Notes: generated by a model not told the origin, from the sequence alone. A DNA stretch of 64,000 nucleotides from Elusimicrobiota bacterium (GCA_016196755.1 JACPXC010000044.1:1-64000), one strand, 5' to 3'; shown: positions 7,918-16,357, counted from the first letter of the stretch. Numbers and translations are program-made.

Positions 7918-10157
7918 TTCGGCAGTATAACACTTGCCCGAAGGAACTCCCCGTCGGGCCAGAGCTTCTCGCGGGCCAAGAGCGCATGCAGAGGGAACTC
8001 GGTGCGCGGGCGGTCGTCGGTGATGAGCGGCAGGGAGCGCGACGCGGCGCGGAGCTGGGACCCGCTCACCAGCCAGCCCTCGGCGTAGTACTCGCGCGTC
8101 AGCCAGGGCTCGGGCGGCGTCTTGAAGGTCGTGTCGAGCGGCCCGCGCGAGCCCATGAGCAGGATCCCGTTTAAGTCCTTGCGCGCCCAGGCCGCCATCG
8201 ACGGGAAGGTCTCGCCGAAGTTGCGCGTTATCATCCAGAAGTCGCGCTCGAAGCAGGGGGTCGGCACCCATAGCGCCAGGATCCCGCGCTCGGTGAGGCG
8301 GTCGTTGGCCAACGCCAAAAACTCGAGGCTGTAGAGGTTGACCGTCCCCGCGCTGAAGATCGGCGGCGAAGCGTCGATGACCATCACGTCGTACTCGTCT
8401 CTCGAGCGCAGGAGGTGGTTGCGCCCGTCGTCGATGAAGACCCGCACGCCGGGACGGTTCAGGTACGCGTCGGCGTCGTCGCTGAAGGCGCGGAAGCTGT
8501 CCACCACTCCCGAGACGAGCTCCACCGCGTCTACCTCCCTCACGTGGTCGACCGCCGAGCGGAAGGTCGTCCCCACGCCGAAGCAGATGACCAGGGCCTT
8601 CTTGACGGCCCCGTGGAACATGAGAGGCAGATGCACCATCGCCGCTCCCGCGCGGCCCTCGCCCGAGGTCAGGATGCCGTTGATCAGCAGAAGGTCCTGG
8701 GAGCCGTCCCCGGTGCGCACGCCCGTCAGCGTCGCCGCCGCCTCGTCGCGGTGGAACAGGATCTCGCCGGAGAGGCCGCGCTGGGCCAGGCGCTCGGTGA
8801 TGATGTCGAGCGAGAGCGGGCGGCTCAAGGGAAGCCCCAGGATGAGGGCCAGGCCGACGGCTCCGAGCGCGGGGGCCGCGCGGCGCAGCGTGCCCGACCC
8901 GGCCAGCGCCCAGAGCGCGGCGGCGAAGCTCGTCATGGTCAGCGCCGCGAAGGCCGCCTGCGTCCCCATGCGCGGCATCAGCCAATGCCCGGCGGCCAGG
9001 GCGCCGAGGACCCCGCCCACCGTGTTCCAGGCGTATAGCCTTCCCACGGCGCGGCCGGAGTCGGCGGCGTCTTTGGTCAATGCGCGATGGAGCAGGGGAA
9101 ACAGGGCTCCCAGGATGAAGGTCATCGGGAAGACCACGGCCACGCCGACGGCGGCGAAGAAGAGCAGGTCGCTCGGGCTCTGCAGCGGCGAGTAGAGGTA
9201 TTTCGGATGCGACATCCGGAGCCCCAGCCAGCCGTAGCAGCGCAGGCTCAAGGCTCCCGCCAGCGCCAGCGCCGCCTGCCCCCAGCCGAAGGCCGCCAGC
9301 GGCGAGCGCAGTCGGTCGAGGACGCCCCCGATGGCCAGGCTGCCAAGCGCTATGCCGGCGAGATAGGCCGCCAGCATCAGCGAGAACGCGTAGACCGAGG
9401 AGCCCAAGAGCGGGATGAGCATGCGGGTCCAGACGACCTCATAGCCCAGGGCCGCGAAGCCGCCTAGCGCCGCAAGGAGCAGGAGGGAGGTTTGGGAATC
9501 ATTGGAAAGGGGGAAAGGGTCGGTCTTGGGGGCCTCCAGTTCCTTGGGCAGGCCCGGCCGCGTCCAGACGAAGGCCGCTATCGCCAGGTTGAGGAATACC
9601 GCCAGAGCCGTGCTGCCGGACTCGCCGAGGGCGGCGATGGCGGAAAACCCCGTGCCGAGTACGCCGGCTACGGCGCCCAGCGTGTTCCAGCCGTAGAGCG
9701 TCCCCAGGCGCCGCCCGACTTCGGCGTCGTCTCGCGTCGAGACGCGCACGAGGATCGGGAGGGTCGCGCCCATCAGCGCCGTCGGGACGACCAGGACGAC
9801 GGCGGTGAGTCCCAGCCGCAGCAGGACTCCGTCCGCTCCCGGCGGCCCCGCCAACGCCGCGTAGAGGGCGGGGAGCCGGCTCATCGCCGCCGTCGCCAGC
9901 GCCGCCGAGACCGCCACGCCGAGCTCGATGGCCGCGTAGAGGCGCAGAGAAGGCTCAAGGGTCCGCTGCCGGCGCCCGGCCAACCAGCTCCCCAGCGCCA
10001 GGCCGCCCATGAAGACCGCCACCACGGCCGAGGTGGCGTCGACGGTGATGCCGAATACGCGGATCAGCATCCGCATCCAGACGACCTGATAGACCAGGCC
10101 GCTGACGCCGGAGAGGAAGAAGAGGGGGACCAGCCAGGAAGGCGCGGCGGGACTCAT
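7914..10157 (-). CDS. Fused membrane/spermidine-synthase-like protein
   Basis: A 747-residue protein with many transmembrane segments (about residues 1-460) followed by a soluble aminopropyltransferase-type fold (about 480-747). The membrane part is an internal duplication: YQVVWMRMLI near residue 25 is echoed by YEVVWTRMLI near residue 240, and LYGWNTLGAVAG by LYAWNTVGGVLG. The C-terminal part keeps the nucleotide-binding pattern CFGVGTTFRSA and an acidic VMVIDASPP. Such fusions are widespread and mostly uncharacterised; polyamine synthesis is not proven. The stop overlaps the rlmD-like start by 4 bp, so the two are cotranscribed. TAGACT seven bases before the ATG suggests a leaderless start. 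Confidence 0.82.
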   Translation of the reverse strand: MSPAAPSWLVPLFFLSGVSGLVYQVVWMRMLIRVFGITVDATSAVVAVFMGGLALGSWLAGRRQRTLEPSLRLYAAIELGVAVSAALATAAMSRLPALYAALAGPPGADGVLLRLGLTAVVLVVPTALMGATLPILVRVSTRDDAEVGRRLGTLYGWNTLGAVAGVLGTGFSAIAALGESGSTALAVFLNLAIAAFVWTRPGLPKELEAPKTDPFPLSNDSQTSLLLLAALGGFAALGYEVVWTRMLIPLLGSSVYAFSLMLAAYLAGIALGSLAIGGVLDRLRSPLAAFGWGQAALALAGALSLRCYGWLGLRMSHPKYLYSPLQSPSDLLFFAAVGVAVVFPMTFILGALFPLLHRALTKDAADSGRAVGRLYAWNTVGGVLGALAAGHWLMPRMGTQAAFAALTMTSFAAALWALAGSGTLRRAAPALGAVGLALILGLPLSRPLSLDIITERLAQRGLSGEILFHRDEAAATLTGVRTGDGSQDLLLINGILTSGEGRAGAAMVHLPLMFHGAVKKALVICFGVGTTFRSAVDHVREVDAVELVSGVVDSFRAFSDDADAYLNRPGVRVFIDDGRNHLLRSRDEYDVMVIDASPPIFSAGTVNLYSLEFLALANDRLTERGILALWVPTPCFERDFWMITRNFGETFPSMAAWARKDLNGILLMGSRGPLDTTFKTPPEPWLTREYYAEGWLVSGSQLRAASRSLPLITDDRPRTEFPLHALLAREKLWPDGEFLRASVILPK

Positions 10158-10164
10158 TCAGGGA

Positions 10165-10173
10165 AGTCTAGCA
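10165..10173 (-). promoter_or_regulatory. Extended -10 for the spermidine-synthase-like gene
   Basis: Minus strand reads TGC-TAGACT, an extended -10, ending seven bases before the ATG at 10157. It lies back-to-back with the divergent extended -10 at 10176-10184, two bases apart. Confidence 0.5.
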
Positions 10174-10175
10174 AG

Positions 10176-10184
10176 TGATAGAAT
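10176..10184 (+). promoter_or_regulatory. Extended -10 for the lipoprotein-peptidase operon
   Basis: TGA-TAGAAT, an extended -10, with six bases between its end and ATG 10191. There is no Shine-Dalgarno. The whole divergent intergenic region is only 33 bp, so any -35 contacts for either promoter would lie inside or next to the opposite gene. Confidence 0.55.
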
Positions 10185-10190
10185 CGGCGG

Positions 10191-10973
10191 ATGGTGCGCT
10201 CGACGACCGCCGCCCTCGTGCTGCTCCTTGCGGGCTGCGTCACCCTGCCCTCCGAATACAACCCGCCGTCCGCGGCCCTGCCATCCGAGGCCGGTTTCAC
10301 CCGCCTAGACCCCGGGTCGCAGAAGCTGGTCAGCCTCCACTTCGAGACCTCGGCCTACACCGCCGACGGCGCCAAAGCCGCCTCGGAGACCGCCGAGACG
10401 CTCTACCGCAAGATCATGGAGGACACAGGGCTCTACTCCTTCATGCCGCGCGAGCTCTATCCGCTGGTCGTCTACTCCGGCCAAGACGAGTACCTGCGCA
10501 AGACCGGCATGCCGGCCTGGTCGGGCGGGGTGTCGGTCGGCCGGGCGGTGTACATGCCCGATAGCCCCCAGTTCCGCCACACCCTGGCCCACGAGATGAC
10601 CCACCTCATCTTCAACGAGTTCATGGTCCGTCCCGACCCCTCCCAGCGCTGGATCAACGAGGGCATGGCGGTCTACGAGGAGGAAGAGTCGCGCGGCGGC
10701 ATGCGGATGCGGCCCGGCACGCAGGCCATCCCGTTTCGCGAGATGGTGAGCCTAGCGCCGATCGGCGAGCGCGACGTCGTGGTCGGCGATTGGTATCGGC
10801 AGGTGGGCTCGGTGGTCCGCTTCATGATCGAGCGCGGCGGGAAGGTCGGCTTCGGCGAGTTCCTCAAGGCCGTGCGCGACGGGAGGCCGCTCGACGAGGC
10901 CGTGCGCACGGGCTTCCCCGGGAACTGGGCCTCGGCCGCGGCGCTGGAGGCGGCGTGGACCGCAAACCGCTGA
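10191..10973 (+). CDS. Lipoprotein with gluzincin (peptidase MA-like) domain
   Basis: A 260-residue protein whose N-terminus ends in a lipobox (LLLLAGC, Cys about residue 15), so it is probably lipid-anchored. HEMTH (H134-H138) followed ~27 residues later by WINEGMAVYEEEE is the HExxH plus downstream NEG pattern of gluzincin zinc peptidases of the MA-like type, with both histidines, the catalytic Glu and the third ligand Glu present. Natural substrate unknown. It is first in a five-gene operon; its stop overlaps the next gene, which begins at GTG 10955. Confidence 0.8.
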   Translation: MVRSTTAALVLLLAGCVTLPSEYNPPSAALPSEAGFTRLDPGSQKLVSLHFETSAYTADGAKAASETAETLYRKIMEDTGLYSFMPRELYPLVVYSGQDEYLRKTGMPAWSGGVSVGRAVYMPDSPQFRHTLAHEMTHLIFNEFMVRPDPSQRWINEGMAVYEEEESRGGMRMRPGTQAIPFREMVSLAPIGERDVVVGDWYRQVGSVVRFMIERGGKVGFGEFLKAVRDGRPLDEAVRTGFPGNWASAAALEAAWTANR

Positions 10974-12931
10974 GGGGGGTCTCGCCGCTGAGGCTGGCCG
11001 CCGGCCTGGCCCTGGCCTTGGGGGTCTGGGTGGGCGCTTTGACCCGGCTCTCGCCCTACTCGAGCCTGGCCCTGGCCTACCTCCTGGCCTTCGTCGGCGC
11101 CCGCCCGTTCGCGCGCGGTTTCCGCCGCTCGCTGGCCACCGGCCGGGCCGACGCGGATATGCTGGTCATCTTCGGAGTCTGGGCGGCCCTGGCCCAGGCC
11201 ACCGCGGCGGTGTTCTTCCCGGACCTGCTCCTGCCGGCCGCCCGGCGCCCCTTCTTCGAGGTCTTGGGCGCGCTGGTCGTCTTCCCGGCCCTGGGCCGCC
11301 GTCTCGAGGAACTGCTGGCCGGGCGCGGCGGCGAGGCGCTGTGGCGGCTCTCGCGCCGCATCCCGACTTCGGTGCGGCTGGTCGAAGGCGGCGGGCGTGA
11401 GAGCATGGTCTCGGTAGCGGCCGCGACGGCGGGGGCGCGGTTTCGCGTCATGCCGGGAGAACACATCCCGCTCGACGGCGCCGTCGTCGAGGGCCGCTCC
11501 CGCGTCGATGAGAGCTTGTGGACCGGGCGCGGGGCCCCGATCGAGAAGTCGGCGGGCAGCCGCCTCCTGGGAGGCTCGCTCAACAAGACGGGGGTCCTCA
11601 CCGCCGCCGCCGCGGGGCCGGCCGCGGACACGCGCCTCTCCCGCCTCATCGACACGGTCAGCTCCGGCGTCCAGGCGAAATCCATGGTCCCCGGCGTGGC
11701 CGACCAGTTGGCCGCCTCCTACGCGCCCGGGGTCCTCATCGTGGCGGTAGTGGCGGCCTTGGCCTGGGCCTCGAAGGGCCCCGAGCCGCGCCAGGAGCGC
11801 GCCGTGACGACCCTGGTCCACGTCCTGGTCGCGGCCTGCCCGTGGACCTTCGGCCTGGCAGCGCCCGCCGCGCTGGCGGCCGGCCTGCGCCGGGCGCGGC
11901 GCATGGGGCTTAAGGTGCGCAACCCCGCCGTCCTCCAGGCCCTGCGTCCCCCGGACGTCGTCGTGGTCGGCAAGACCGGGGTCCTCAGCGAGGGCCGCCC
12001 CGAGGTCACCTCCGTGGAGTCGTTCGGGGCGCTGAGTCCCGACGAGATCCTGTCCTTGGCCCGAGCGGCGGGGACCGACTCCGGGCACCCGTACGCCGAG
12101 GCGGTGGCCCGACGGGCGGCTCCTCTACCGCGCCTGAGCGCCGATTCGGTCGAGACCCATCCGGGCCACGGCGTCTCCGGCATCGTCGGCGGCCGCCGCG
12201 TGCTCTTCGGCGCCCTGCCCTGGATCGCCCAGCATGGGATCTCCCCCGGCCCCGCGGAAAGCCGCCGCCTGGCCGAGCGGACCGACCCCGTGGTCGGCGT
12301 GGCCGTCGACGGGGTCCTCGCCGGGGTCGTGGCGCTCTCCGACCCCCTGCGTCCGCGCGCGGCCGAAGAGGTCAAGGCTTTCGCCCAGTTCGGCGTCTCG
12401 GTGGTGCTGGCCTCGGGAGACCGCGAGGCGGCGGTGCGCGCCGCCGCGGAGGCGGCGGGGATCACCCGCTACTTCGCCGAGGTCGAGGAGGAGCAGAAGC
12501 TGCGCGTGGTCACCGACCTGCAGGCCGCCGGCAAGCGCGTGGCGATGGTCGGTTCGGGCTTCCTCGACGCGCCGGCGTTGTCCCGGGCCGACCTCGGCAT
12601 CGCGCTCGAGGGCGCCGAGAGGGCGCGCCGTGCCGGCCCCGACCACGACCCCTCGGGCTTCGACCTGGCCGCCGAGTCGGCCGACCTCGTCGTCGGCAAG
12701 AGCGACCTGGCCTCGCTGCTCGACGCCCTGCGTCTGGCCACGCGCATCCGCGAGGCGGTGCGCGAGAACCTCACCTTGGCTTTCGTCCCCCAGCTCGTGC
12801 TCCTGCCCGTGGCGGCCGGCGTCTTCGGGCCGTCGTTCGGGGTCGTCTTCCAGCCGTCCTACGCCGCCGTCGCCGCCGCGGTCAGCGGCGTAGCGATCGC
12901 CATCAACTCGATCAGGAGGCTCCGCCTATGA
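10955..12931 (+). CDS. P-type ATPase homologue lacking catalytic residues (pseudo-pump)
   Basis: A 658-residue homologue of heavy-metal (P1B) P-type ATPases: transmembrane helices, actuator domain, transmembrane Cys-Pro helix, split phosphorylation/nucleotide domain and final helices are all in order. The phosphorylation motif DKTGT is GKTGV (Gly339 for the Asp). The actuator TGE is TGRG (190-193). The hinge GDGxND is GSGFLD (533-538). The metal motif CPC is CPW (295-297). SGHPYAEA, the nucleotide-domain HP motif, is retained. The frame is intact, so this is not simple decay; ATP-driven transport by the usual mechanism is impossible. Start is GTG 10955 with GGAGG six bases upstream, inside the end of the lipoprotein gene. 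No metal-binding N-terminal domain is seen. It may be a regulator or structural membrane protein. Confidence 0.85.
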   Translation: MDRKPLRGVSPLRLAAGLALALGVWVGALTRLSPYSSLALAYLLAFVGARPFARGFRRSLATGRADADMLVIFGVWAALAQATAAVFFPDLLLPAARRPFFEVLGALVVFPALGRRLEELLAGRGGEALWRLSRRIPTSVRLVEGGGRESMVSVAAATAGARFRVMPGEHIPLDGAVVEGRSRVDESLWTGRGAPIEKSAGSRLLGGSLNKTGVLTAAAAGPAADTRLSRLIDTVSSGVQAKSMVPGVADQLAASYAPGVLIVAVVAALAWASKGPEPRQERAVTTLVHVLVAACPWTFGLAAPAALAAGLRRARRMGLKVRNPAVLQALRPPDVVVVGKTGVLSEGRPEVTSVESFGALSPDEILSLARAAGTDSGHPYAEAVARRAAPLPRLSADSVETHPGHGVSGIVGGRRVLFGALPWIAQHGISPGPAESRRLAERTDPVVGVAVDGVLAGVVALSDPLRPRAAEEVKAFAQFGVSVVLASGDREAAVRAAAEAAGITRYFAEVEEEQKLRVVTDLQAAGKRVAMVGSGFLDAPALSRADLGIALEGAERARRAGPDHDPSGFDLAAESADLVVGKSDLASLLDALRLATRIREAVRENLTLAFVPQLVLLPVAAGVFGPSFGVVFQPSYAAVAAAVSGVAIAINSIRRLRL

Positions 12932-13365
12932 AGCGCCGCGCGTTCCGCTCCACGCCGCTAGGCTACACCGCGTCCCAGGCCCGTTCCGGGACGCACGACG
13001 CCATGCCCGTGCTGGAGGCCTTCCCGAACCAGTATCCGGGCTACTACGAGATCAAGATCGACATGCCGGAGTACACGGCCATGTGCCCCAAGACCGGCCA
13101 GCCCGACTTCGGAACGCTGAGCTTGGAGTACGCGCCGGCCAAGTCGGTCGTCGAGCTCAAGTCGCTGAAGCTCTACCTGCACGGCTTCCGCAGCATGGGG
13201 ATCTTCTATGAGAACGTGGTCAACCGCTTCCTCGACGACGTGGTGCGCGCGGTCAAGCCGCGGTGGGCGCGCGTGACCGGCAAGTTCACGCCGCGCGGCG
13301 GGATCAGTTCGACGGTGACGGCCGAGTACCCGCGACCGACGACCCGGCGCGGAGGCCGGCGCTGA
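12928..13365 (+). CDS. queF: QueF, NADPH-dependent preQ0 reductase (type I)
   Basis: Reduces 7-cyano-7-deazaguanine to 7-aminomethyl-7-deazaguanine in queuosine synthesis. The 145-residue length is that of the single-domain type. Visible motifs are AMCPKTGQPDFGTL with the nucleophile Cys53 and the Asp of QPD, VVELKSLKLYLHGFR, and GKFTPRGGIS. The usual FHE after the FR motif is FYE here (Tyr94 in place of the His), which is worth noting although the Glu is kept. ATGA overlap with the pseudo-pump gene shows translational coupling. No other queuosine-pathway gene is in the window. Confidence 0.92.
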   Translation: MKRRAFRSTPLGYTASQARSGTHDAMPVLEAFPNQYPGYYEIKIDMPEYTAMCPKTGQPDFGTLSLEYAPAKSVVELKSLKLYLHGFRSMGIFYENVVNRFLDDVVRAVKPRWARVTGKFTPRGGISSTVTAEYPRPTTRRGGRR

Positions 13366-14714
13366 AGGCGCTCTGGACGGCGGACAAGCCGGCCGCGCGG
13401 CTGTTCGTCGCCGCCGCGGCGTCGGCCGGGTCCGCGGCCTGGGCTCGCGCGGCGGCCGGCGGCTGGGCCTGCGCGCTGGGCGCGCCGCCGGAGACGCCGC
13501 CGTCGGAGTTCTCCTGGTCGGTCGCCCTGACGGGTCCCGCGGGGGCGCGCCCCGCCCCGGTCCCCGTCGAACGGCTGGGCGGCGCCGTGGGCGCGGCGTC
13601 GGCGGGGGCCCTCGTCCGGCTGGCCGGCCTGCCCGAGACGGCCGCCGCCGCCGTCGGGGGCGTCGACGGCTGGCGCTGGGCCCGCGCCAACCTTCCCGAG
13701 ACCGAGCCCTGGACGCAGACCGTCGTGCTGAAGGCCCCGGAGGCGGCGCCTGGGGCCGCCTTCCTGGCCTCCGCCGCGGGCGCCGAGTTCCTAGGCGCGG
13801 TCGAAGGCGCCAGTCGGCTGGCGGCCTACGCGGCCAGACCGGCCCTCGGCGCCGACGCCGGGATGGCGGCCTGGCTGGCCGCCGGCGCGGCGACCGCGGG
13901 GGCGCGCGCCTGGGTCGAGCCCGCCGGCTCGCCGGCCGCGGCCGACCCCGCGGCGCGCTGGTGCGCGGCGGCCGGCCTGCCCCTGGTCCTCGTCGAGGAG
14001 ACCCCGGGCTGGGGCCTCGGCGCCTCCTGGCTGGCGGTGGCGGCCGAGAGCGCCTTCGCCGCCGCCGAGCTCGGGCGCGCCCCGGCGCGCTTGACGGCGC
14101 CGGCCGTTTCGCTCGACGGCTTCGAGTCGGCGGGCCTTTTGCCCGCCGAGCGGGCCAAGCTGGACCTGCCCGAGGCGGCCTCCGTGCGCTCGGGAGCCGC
14201 GGCGTCCGGCGCCCCTTCGGAACTTGCCAAGGTCTTCCTCTCCGCGGCTTCGGGCGGCGCGTTCGGCCTCGAGGACCTCCGGGTCTTCTCGGCCGGCGAG
14301 CCCCTGCCGGGCCTGGCCTGCCGGCAGGCCTGGGGCCTGGCCGAGGGGGCGGTCCCGGCCGCGGCCGGGGCGCGCCTCTTCGATACCCGGCGCAAATGCG
14401 CCGCGGTCTGCGCGCCGCCGCGCGGGATGTCCTTGGGCTGGCTGCTCCACGCCGCGGCGCGCAACGCCGACCTCGCCGTCCTCGCTCCGCTGGGCGACGC
14501 GGCCGGCGCCCAGACCGCGCGCGCGGCGCTCGAGGCGGCCGGCACGGCGTTCTTCGCGCGTCTGCGCCCCGCCGACGGCGAGCCGGCGGCGGCGGTGCTC
14601 CGGGCCGCTCTGCGCCACCGCGGCCTGGCCTACGTCCTCCTAGACGCGGGGGCGCCCTCCGCCGTCCTGCGCGACGGCGTCCGCCCGCGCAGCTGGGAGG
14701 AGGCCGCCGTATGA
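13362..14714 (+). CDS. Ala-rich protein, possibly a degenerate 2-oxoacid:acceptor oxidoreductase alpha-like protein
   Basis: About 450 residues, extremely rich in Ala. The central part (WLAAGAATAGARAWVEPAG, then AADPAARW, then LPLVLVEETPGWG) resembles the region of 2-oxoacid:ferredoxin oxidoreductase alpha subunits that normally reads GASxAGARA...AADPL...GLVVV. A later segment (LAVLAPLGDAAGAQTARAAL) resembles their domain II. This identification is my inference by eye and is weak. The likely start is CTG 13362, which overlaps the queF stop as CTGA and has GGAGG seven bases upstream. GTG 13263 inside queF is the alternative. The stop overlaps the next ATG (ATGA). Confidence 0.45.
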   Translation: MKALWTADKPAARLFVAAAASAGSAAWARAAAGGWACALGAPPETPPSEFSWSVALTGPAGARPAPVPVERLGGAVGAASAGALVRLAGLPETAAAAVGGVDGWRWARANLPETEPWTQTVVLKAPEAAPGAAFLASAAGAEFLGAVEGASRLAAYAARPALGADAGMAAWLAAGAATAGARAWVEPAGSPAAADPAARWCAAAGLPLVLVEETPGWGLGASWLAVAAESAFAAAELGRAPARLTAPAVSLDGFESAGLLPAERAKLDLPEAASVRSGAAASGAPSELAKVFLSAASGGAFGLEDLRVFSAGEPLPGLACRQAWGLAEGAVPAAAGARLFDTRRKCAAVCAPPRGMSLGWLLHAAARNADLAVLAPLGDAAGAQTARAALEAAGTAFFARLRPADGEPAAAVLRAALRHRGLAYVLLDAGAPSAVLRDGVRPRSWEEAAV

Positions 14715-15667
14715 GTTTCATCGAGGTCCGCTTCTCGGTGACCGACGTGCCCGGCGCGGCGGGGGGGAGGCTGGACCGGTTCCTGGCCGCCCGCATCAAG
14801 GGCTCGACGCGCTCCGACGCCCAGCGCCTGCTCGACGAGGGCCGGGTCAGCGTGGCGGGGCGGCCCGGCGTCCCGCGCGCGGCGACGCGCGTCGGCACGG
14901 CCGACACGGTCGTCGTCCTGTATCCCAAACGCGAGGACCCGCCGCCGGTCGTCGAACGCTTGAGCGTCTTGTACGAGGATGAATTTCTCTTGGCGGTCGA
15001 CAAGCCGGCCAGGATGCTGAGCCATCCCACCGACAAGGTGGCGCGCAACTCGGTGACCGAGGTGTTGGCCGCGCAGTTCCCCGGACTCGAGCCGCGCCTG
15101 GCCCACCGCCTGGACCGCGAGACCAGCGGGGTCCTGCTTCTGACCAAGGACGCCGTGTCGGCCCGCCTGGTGCAGGAGCAGTTCGAACGCCGCGAGACCG
15201 CCAAGGAATACCTGGCTTTGGTCTCGGGCTCCCCGGCTTGGCGGGAGACGACCCTCGACCTGCCGCTGGCCAAGGCCGGCGGCGGCATCAAGGTGCGCCA
15301 GGCCGCGCTCGAAGACGGGGCGCCGGCATGGACCGATTTCTTGGTCCTGGCATCCTCCGAGACGGCGGCGCTCGTCCTCTGCAAGCCCCGGACCGGACGA
15401 CTACACCAGATCCGCGTCCACCTCATGCACCTCGGCCATCCCATCCTGGGCGACATCCTCTACGGCGGCGACGGCTCGCTGTATCTCAAGGCGGTCGCCG
15501 GCAGCATCACCGCCGAGGACCGCGCGGCCGCGGGCGCCCCGCGCCAGATGCTGCATGCCCGCGCTCTGAGCTTCGCGCATCCGCGCGGCGGGGCGCCGCT
15601 GACGGTCACGGCGGAGGCGCCGCGGGACATGAGGGAGTGCGCTCGGGCCCGCGGACTTCTCGTTTAG
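14711..15667 (+). CDS. RluA-family pseudouridine synthase with S4 domain
   Basis: A 318-residue RNA pseudouridine synthase. An N-terminal S4-like RNA-binding region (GRLDRFLAARI, about residues 18-75) precedes the catalytic domain, with the diagnostic HRLDRETSG at 132-140; Asp135 is the catalytic aspartate. KPRTGRLHQIRVHLMHLGHP and the final LHARAL segment are also typical. The exact target (rRNA as in RluC/RluD or tRNA) cannot be assigned. ATGA overlap with the upstream gene makes it the last member of the 10191-15667 operon. Its final four bases overlap the convergent M23 gene. Confidence 0.92.
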   Translation: MSFIEVRFSVTDVPGAAGGRLDRFLAARIKGSTRSDAQRLLDEGRVSVAGRPGVPRAATRVGTADTVVVLYPKREDPPPVVERLSVLYEDEFLLAVDKPARMLSHPTDKVARNSVTEVLAAQFPGLEPRLAHRLDRETSGVLLLTKDAVSARLVQEQFERRETAKEYLALVSGSPAWRETTLDLPLAKAGGGIKVRQAALEDGAPAWTDFLVLASSETAALVLCKPRTGRLHQIRVHLMHLGHPILGDILYGGDGSLYLKAVAGSITAEDRAAAGAPRQMLHARALSFAHPRGGAPLTVTAEAPRDMRECARARGLLV

Positions 15668-16344
15668 AACCGGCTCTTGGGCAGGAGCCCGCGCGGGTTG
15701 AGCGCCACGTTGGCGCGCCGCATCTCGAAGTGGACGTGCGGACCGGTGGAGTGTCCCGTGGAGCCCAGCAGGGCGATGACCTGCCCTTGAGCGACCTTCT
15801 CGCCGAGACGGACCTTCATCGAATGGTTGTGGGCGTAGAGCGTCGTCATCTGCGAGTCGTGCTGGACGATGACGACGTTGCCGTAGCCGCGCATGCGGCT
15901 GTCGGCGTAGATGACCCGGCCGGAGGCCGAGGCGAACACGGGCTCGCCCTCGTCGGCGGCGATGTCGAGGCCCTCGTGCTGCCTCTTCCAGCGCGCGCCG
16001 TACTCCGAGCTGACTATCCCGGCGGCCAGCGGCCAGCGGTAGGTTCCTTTATAGGCGGGGAGCTTCGGGTAGCGGCGTCCGAGCGCTCTCTTCACCTGCG
16101 AGGAGCTGAGATGCCCGCTGTCGTGGTTCTTCTTATAGAAGGCGGCCTTCGCCGCATAATATCCGAAGTCCTTGACCAGCCCCGCGGCGAACACGGTCGT
16201 GCCTACCGCGGTCTTGGCGGCGAGCTTGGTCGTGCCGTAGGCGACCTTCGCCGTCGTCTTGACCGTCGTCCCAACGACCTTCCCGGCCAGACGGCAGGAG
16301 GAGAGGAGGACAAGGACGGCCAAGGCGCGAAAGAGGCGCGGCAT
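15664..16344 (-). CDS. M23-family (LytM) metallopeptidase, lipoprotein
   Basis: A 226-residue protein starting with a hydrophobic segment and a lipobox-like LLSSC. The C-terminal ~110 residues are a LytM domain with both zinc motifs, HEGLDIAA (HxxxD) and GPHVHFE (HxH), plus YGNVVIVQHDSQMTTLYAH. It probably cuts or binds peptidoglycan peptides. A Gly/Ala/Thr-rich helical linker (about 25-75) links the anchor to the domain. It converges with the RluA gene, overlapping by 4 bp. TACCCT lies seven bases before the start codon. Confidence 0.9.
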   Translation of the reverse strand: MPRLFRALAVLVLLSSCRLAGKVVGTTVKTTAKVAYGTTKLAAKTAVGTTVFAAGLVKDFGYYAAKAAFYKKNHDSGHLSSSQVKRALGRRYPKLPAYKGTYRWPLAAGIVSSEYGARWKRQHEGLDIAADEGEPVFASASGRVIYADSRMRGYGNVVIVQHDSQMTTLYAHNHSMKVRLGEKVAQGQVIALLGSTGHSTGPHVHFEMRRANVALNPRGLLPKSRF

Positions 16345-16351
16345 CCCCGTG

Positions 16352-16357
16352 AGGGTA
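16352..16357 (-). promoter_or_regulatory. Putative -10 element for the M23 lipoprotein gene
   Basis: Minus-strand TACCCT seven bases upstream of ATG 16344. A weak match on its own, reported because the spacing matches the leaderless pattern seen elsewhere. Confidence 0.3.

Noticed and set aside
7918-8985. N-terminal extension of the rRNA methyltransferase frame
   Set aside because: The frame is open but antisense/out of frame to the spermidine-synthase-like gene; the TRAM domain starts at 7917.
12958-15456. 832-codon minus-strand frame
   Set aside because: Shadow of queF, the Ala-rich gene and the RluA gene; extremely Arg/Pro-rich product typical of antisense reading in GC-rich DNA.
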